This document shows positions 59,384 to 64,000 of a DNA stretch of 64,000 nt, piece by piece. The notes beneath the pieces were generated by a model. That model ran no database searches. It had not been told where the DNA came from and saw nothing but the letters and a program-made list of their open reading frames with translations. Position 1 is the stretch's first letter, and every line of letters starts with the position of its first letter. The translations under genes were made by a program, and so were the position numbers. Origin of the DNA: Cryptomeria japonica (Eukaryota > Streptophyta > Pinopsida > Cupressales > Cupressaceae); the NCBI RefSeq assembly GCF_030272615.1, contig NC_081410.1:141617349-141681348 (forward strand). Reading direction: 5' to 3'.

Positions 59384-60878
59384 GTGCAAATTTTCCCTTT
59401 GGCCAAGGGTTTCTTTGTTTCTAAGTTTGAAAATGCAGCTAACAGAAAGATTATTCTTTGCGATCATTTTTTTATTTGGGAGAACCGTTACCCTTTGATG
59501 ATTAAACCATGGCATGAGGACTTTGTCCCTTTGTTTGAATCCTTTTGTAAGATGCCAATCTGGGTTAGACTCCCTAACCTCCCTCTTCACTTTTGGGTGG
59601 ATCCACTTCTTGAGGTTGTGGGGGATGCTTTGGGAGATTTTATGATGGTAGATGCCGAGTCTTCTGATATCCTTCATTCTACCTACACTTGTATCTTGGT
59701 GGACATTGATGCTTCTAAGGGGTTGCCTGAGGAGATTAAACTATCAACTCCCAAGGGTTTCTGGATCCAACCTCTGGATTATGAAGGCATTCCCTTCAGA
59801 TGCAGAAGGTGCTTCAAGACAGGTCATATAGCGGCTAAATGTGATTTACACAAATTTGAAGCAAAGAAGCCTCCATCTTGGTGGATTGGGGCTTCCTCCC
59901 ACCATTACACGGTGATAAAGGCTCTTCTCAATTGGGTATAGGGCTTGATATTTCTCCTAAAAATGTTGCTGAAGATGCTCCTCCCGCCTCTAGTGAGATG
60001 GTTCATTTGGAGCCTATCGACGGTTCGGAGTTGTCAAATGCTATTGGATCTGCCCCTGTTGTTGGTTTTGACAGGTTTGAGGGTGCTGTTCATGTGTCTA
60101 GGGAGGTTGCTGGTGCAGTCCATGGGCTTCTTGTTGTTTCCAGGGGTGTTTCTGACCCAAGTTCTGCTGTGCTTGCTGGTTATCCCTCAATCGATGGTTC
60201 GAAGGTGTCAAATGCTATTCAATTTGCCCCTGTTGCTGGTTTTGACAGGTCTGAGGGTGCTGTTCATGTGTCTAGGGAGGTTGCTGGAGCGGTCCCTGTG
60301 CCTGCTGTTGTTTCTAGGGGTGTTTCTAACCCAAGTCCTGCTATGCTTGCTGGAGCTTCGTTGCTTGCTGGCTATCCCTCAGCTGCTGATTTTCCTGCGT
60401 TAAATTCGTTGGAGTGACAAGATGAGGCTGCTAAAGTTGAAGATGGTTGGATGACGGTAAAAGGTAAATGGTCCAAGAGGTCCTCACCTTCTTTTGACAT
60501 GACCCTTCGATCCCACATGAAGGGTCCCAAAGGGAAATCCTAAGTGCGGGGGTTGTCTTAGCCCTTGTGGGCAGTTGTGATTTGTTTGTTTTGGGGTGCC
60601 TGTAGTTCCTCAGGCAGCTTGTCTCTTTGGGGTTTGTACCCTTTCTTTATCTGGTAGGCTTGCTGGTTTTCTATGTCTATTCTCTTTCACAACTTCGTTG
60701 TTGGAAGTTGTTGGGTCAGCTGTGCTGGTTTTTGGCTGTGGTTTTCATTGTTAATATCTTTGCACAACCTACTTTTTTGGGATCTAGATCCTAGTAAAAT
60801 CTTTTGGGTTTTGGGTCCCTTCAAAACTTGTTGTATGGGGTTTCTGGTCCCCTTAAAACATGTTTTCCCTTATTAAAA
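59384..60878 (+). mobile_element. LINE copy with ORF1 only, target duplications present
   Basis: Flanked by a 17-bp imperfect duplication (AACATAACATAGACTTG at 59367-59383 and AACATAGCATAGACATG at 60879-60895, 15 of 17 matched), with an A-rich end (TATTAAAA). It carries a 5'-truncated ORF1 and a ~340-bp 3' UTR ending GTTTTCCCTTATTAAAA, but no endonuclease or reverse transcriptase. The insertion therefore used the machinery of another LINE. It could be an internally deleted, self-propagating lineage or a single spliced or deleted transcript. Confidence 0.8.
59390..60541 (+). pseudogene. LINE ORF1 fragment with internal duplication
   Basis: The frame enters inside the DUF4283 domain (IFPLAKGFFVSKFENAANRK, MIKPWHEDFVPLF, MPIWVRLPNLPLHFW), and the zinc knuckle CRRCFKTGHIAAKC follows at about 59800. 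The first frame stops at 59941. A second, overlapping frame (to 60417) encodes a Ser/Val/Gly-rich linker containing two copies of a 58-residue unit (period 174 bp, from about 60017 and 60191: IDGSxxSNAI, GFDRxEGAVHVSREVAGAV). A third frame ends with DGWMTVKGKWSKRS and GPKGKS, typical of an ORF1 C-terminus. At least two frame breaks. Confidence 0.8.
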
Positions 60879-60895
60879 AACATAGCATAGACATG

Positions 60896-62130
60896 AATGC
60901 CACCCCTTGATAGTGTTTCTACCGACCATCAAAATATGAGATATTTGTTGACGACACTAGAATTCATATATTTATAAGTGCCAACTTTTAAAAGTTGTCA
61001 TGGTAAGATTAAGGCTTCACCAAAATTTGCCTTCCATGCTTGGTGCAATAACATCAATATTCTGCTTTGAGAAACAAAAACCTTTCTTACTATGAGATCA
61101 TAGCTTAAGAATGTGAATTTTTTTGTCAATATTACCACTAGATATTGGCAGTGAATGACTTGACAAAATACCTCAATAAAATGTGATCTTGGAGGAAAGC
61201 AATAATTGCAAGAGAAAAAACACAAAAGTTTAATTTGACACTAGTGACATATAAAAACAAAAGCAAAATCCTCTTTTTCCACCACGAATAGTGCTAAGTT
61301 ACATTGAAAAGCAATAAAAAAGATTACTACAAAGATTCCAGCTAAGGTGAAATCCACTACAGTCAACATGTCTTTTATGTTATCAAGATGCTTCTCAAAA
61401 AACCTAAAAGTAAAGGAGAATGACTTTTGATGTCTCTAGACATACCTTTTCATACCTTGGATTTTTTTCACACTTTTATCATATCAAGTGTTCATATTGA
61501 GAGCATAAGGTTTTGAGGGTCTATTGGTATTTATTATTATTAGTGTTATATAGACTATTTTGAACCTTGTTATTTTTAATGGTGAATTTAGTTGAAAAGA
61601 ATGGTTCTTAATACATAGTTGTATATAGAATAAAAATAATAATTTAAATATATTTAATAGAATTAGCAGAGAACCATGGTGCTTGAGAGCATATTTAATA
61701 TGTATAAATCAATAAATTTGAATGAGTCAATTTTAATATAATTTAATATATAATATATCTAAATATTATATTTGTGTATTTGTTTTCAAGTGAATGATAT
61801 TTTAGCAAGAGAAAGAGGTTGTAGGAAATAATTTCATGAGTTTATTAGAAATATAATAATTTAGCATGGAAATCTAATTATTAATCACATTATTATGTAT
61901 ATGCACTTGAAATTGTTTTGAATGAAATCCAATCTTGTTGAGATGAATCATACTAAAATGATGTCATGTAATTACTTAAGAAGGTGAAGAATGCATTTCA
62001 ATCTTTCAAATGGAAATGCACCTTTCACAAGTTTAAAAAAATTGTTGTTAAGCTCAACATTACAAATGTTAACCATTCATATTTTGTTTGGTCTATTTTC
62101 TAGAAAATAAATAATTTAAAAATTATCTAT
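60896..62130. other. AT-rich, no gene seen
   Basis: Mostly ATTTAATATA-type sequence. No open frame with a recognisable domain and no element ends were found. Confidence 0.45.
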
Positions 62131-63048
62131 TTTTTTTATCAATCAAGGGCAAAAGCCAATTATATTAATATTGATATTTAAATACATAGGAAATAAAAGT
62201 AAAACGAGGAAGTCTGAGAAAGATGACATACTAGAAACAAAAGCATAAACAGAGAATCCAAAATGCCCAACTAGAACAATAGACGAGGAACCACAAATAT
62301 TTTCAAAGTCTTGATCAAATAACTAGAGCAGCTGTTTGAAAACAAAAAACTAAAACTCCAACCTCCTGAGCATTGAAGATGAAAAGGAGATTCAAGTGAA
62401 GCCTAAAATCTCAGAGGAATCAATGAGTGGGAGATGAATGACCCACTGAGAGGTCGACCAGGTGAACCAACATAGGAACTCGTTGATGAACCAATAATGG
62501 AAGAGGAAGAAAGCAAACCCACTCCTTAGGAGGTTCAAGACCAAAATCAACCATAATTTCTTCTAGGTTCGTCACCCAGCCATCAATTCTATCTTTTGGA
62601 GTAAGAGAAGTGAGTCCATCTGCCTCTAGATATTTCTTAATCCAATTTGTCTCTATTATCTTGGTGAAGTAGAATAATTTCCACAGGAAATTAGCATTTT
62701 CTTTTATCCCTAATTTCCTAGCTCAAAAGGGCTTCTCATCCTCAATGTATGAGATTGGAAATCTTGGAGGAGGTTTCCAATTTTGAATAGTCACCATATA
62801 ATCCTTTGGCAGGGGAATGGTCAAATTCTCATTGATATTCCTCAAAACCTTTGCTTAATTCTCCCAAGAGGTCTGCCTTGAAGATCTTTGTATACAAAAT
62901 CAATCTTTTCTTTGGAGAGGCCAGTATGACGAAGAGTGGCCATAAACAACACCAGAATTTTCATATTCACCTTGTATTTATGGTCTGTCCTAAGGAATTC
63001 CTCTCCAAGGATTTGCTTCACTTCCCTAATAATAACAAAATGAGACAA
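62131..63048 (-). pseudogene. possible LINE-derived minus-strand remnant
   Basis: The minus-strand sequence ends TTGCCCTTGATTGATAAAAA at about 62131, which looks like a LINE 3' tail. Upstream there are short, frame-broken stretches of plausible coding character (KILVLFMATLRHTGLSKEK; IDGWVTNLEEIMVDFGLEPP). No reverse transcriptase or endonuclease motif is visible, so the assignment rests on the tail alone. Confidence 0.3.
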
Positions 63049-63132
63049 AAACCATCCAAGCTCGAATATTCATTATCCATGGAGTAGAGCGGAGCGGACA
63101 AGGGGAATGGATAGGCCCAAAATTCAATTTTT

Positions 63133-64000
63133 TTGGGCGGGAGACCTGGAGCAGCATCAGGACAACAGGTACCAGGTGGATTCTCCGGCCCTTTGGAGGG
63201 GGATGGATCAGATGATATGGACCTCAACGCCCCTTTGTATTCAGGGGTCCCAGATCACGTGGACCCTTGGATAGTGATAGGCCTGAGAAGATCGATAAAT
63301 GGTCTTCTCTGTTTGGCATCAAACCCAAAGGTAAGTAGACTTTGCCTCCTGTCAAAAATATCTTGAATATTTCTCAGGGAAAGTACACCATTTCCATTTC
63401 TGATCAAATTATAGATCATAATATTGCTCAGATGGAAAGTACCTTGATAGGCAAATTCATTGGGGTGAGACCTAACATTGAGGTTGTTTGTGGATTCGTT
63501 AAGAGAAAATGGAATCTGAAAGGCCAGGTGGATGTGGTAGCTATGAATAAAGGTTGTCTCTCCTTTTCCTTCTCATGTGAGGAAGACCGCATACAAATCC
63601 TTTGCAATGGAACCTAGATGATAGGTAAATATATAATGTATATCTAGAAATGGTACCCGAACTCGGGTCTAGATGATGAGTTTGTGGTCCAAGTGCCTAT
63701 CTGGATAAAGCTTCCAGGTCTTCCAATGGAATATTGGAAGGAAGATGTGTTTGCTGGGATAGCTAATGCTTTCAGGGAGCTTCTCTCCATTGACCCGATG
63801 ATGGCATCCAGAAGAAGACTCATTTATGCCAGAATCTGTGTAGGGGTTGGGCCTGATACAAATATGCCAGAGGAGATAGAGATAGATTCAAAACTTGGCA
63901 AATGGATGCAAAAAATCATTTACGAATCTATTCCTTTGCTTATTTTCACTGTAAGAGAGTTGGGCACTGGGCTAAAAAATGCCCAAACAAAGAATCCAAA
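63133..64000 (+). pseudogene. LINE ORF1 (DUF4283), runs off the window
   Basis: MGGRPGAASGQQVPGG starts a Gly-rich N-terminus. After a frame break at 63340 comes a DUF4283 domain (STLIGKFIGVRPNIEVVCGF, RKWNLKGQVDVV, CEEDRIQILCNGT). After another stop (TAG at 63615) the frame continues with VPIWIKLPGLPMEYWKEDVF, RRRLIYARICVGVGPDTNMP and the zinc knuckle HCKRVGHWAKKC at the edge. The first knuckle Cys is Tyr (AYFHC) and a one-base shift lies near 63932. ORF2 should follow to the right. Confidence 0.85.

Overview
The window looks like nuclear DNA of a seed plant with a very large, repeat-filled genome. A conifer or other gymnosperm is the best guess. The reasons are introns of 16 kb and 24 kb in one small gene, nested insertions of LTR retrotransposons, LINEs and a hAT transposon, AT-rich filler and very low gene density. 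The species cannot be read from the sequence.

Host gene. Four short plus-strand exons (3630-3674, 19653-19795, 43971-44063, 44152-44277) join in phase, with AG/GT borders, into the last ~134 codons of one protein and a stop codon. It is the only ordinary gene I can support. Upstream exons are outside the window or not recognised. Most of the window to 43.97 kb is therefore intron. I recognise no named family for the protein.

Intron 1 (3675-19652) holds a 14-kb composite. Element E1 (4223-18208, CCTCC target duplication) carries hairpin-containing repeats, a TATA box, a 5'-UTR intron and a long decayed ORF. A 6.5-kb LTR element with gag and protease remnants (9672-16167, AATAT duplication) has landed inside that ORF.

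Intron 2 (19796-43970) holds two opposed 1.2-kb solo LTRs (21479-22732 and 23185-24386), element E3 (28466-32108, minus) and a hAT transposon (32876-42680, 8-bp duplication GTTGAGAT). Element E2 (34946-41280, minus, CTATT duplication) has split the hAT transposase. E1, E2 and E3 are one family: they share TGTTGTGACC...CAACA ends and a telobox palindrome followed by a TATA box near the 3' end. None shows a second LTR. I read them as giant solo LTRs (3.6 to ~7.5 kb) that carry a spliced gene inside U3. This is the most unusual thing in the window.

Downstream of the gene (44.3-64 kb) lie a 5'-truncated Copia element on the minus strand with one long open polyprotein frame (46440-49388) and its 3' LTR, a hAT fragment, a Copia-type LTR (50676-57389) split by a nearly full-length L1-type LINE (51076-57230, minus), a LINE copy with ORF1 but no ORF2 and flanking duplications (59384-60878), and the start of another LINE ORF1 running off the right edge. 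No tRNA, rRNA or CRISPR locus was seen. All mobile-element genes found are broken or incomplete.
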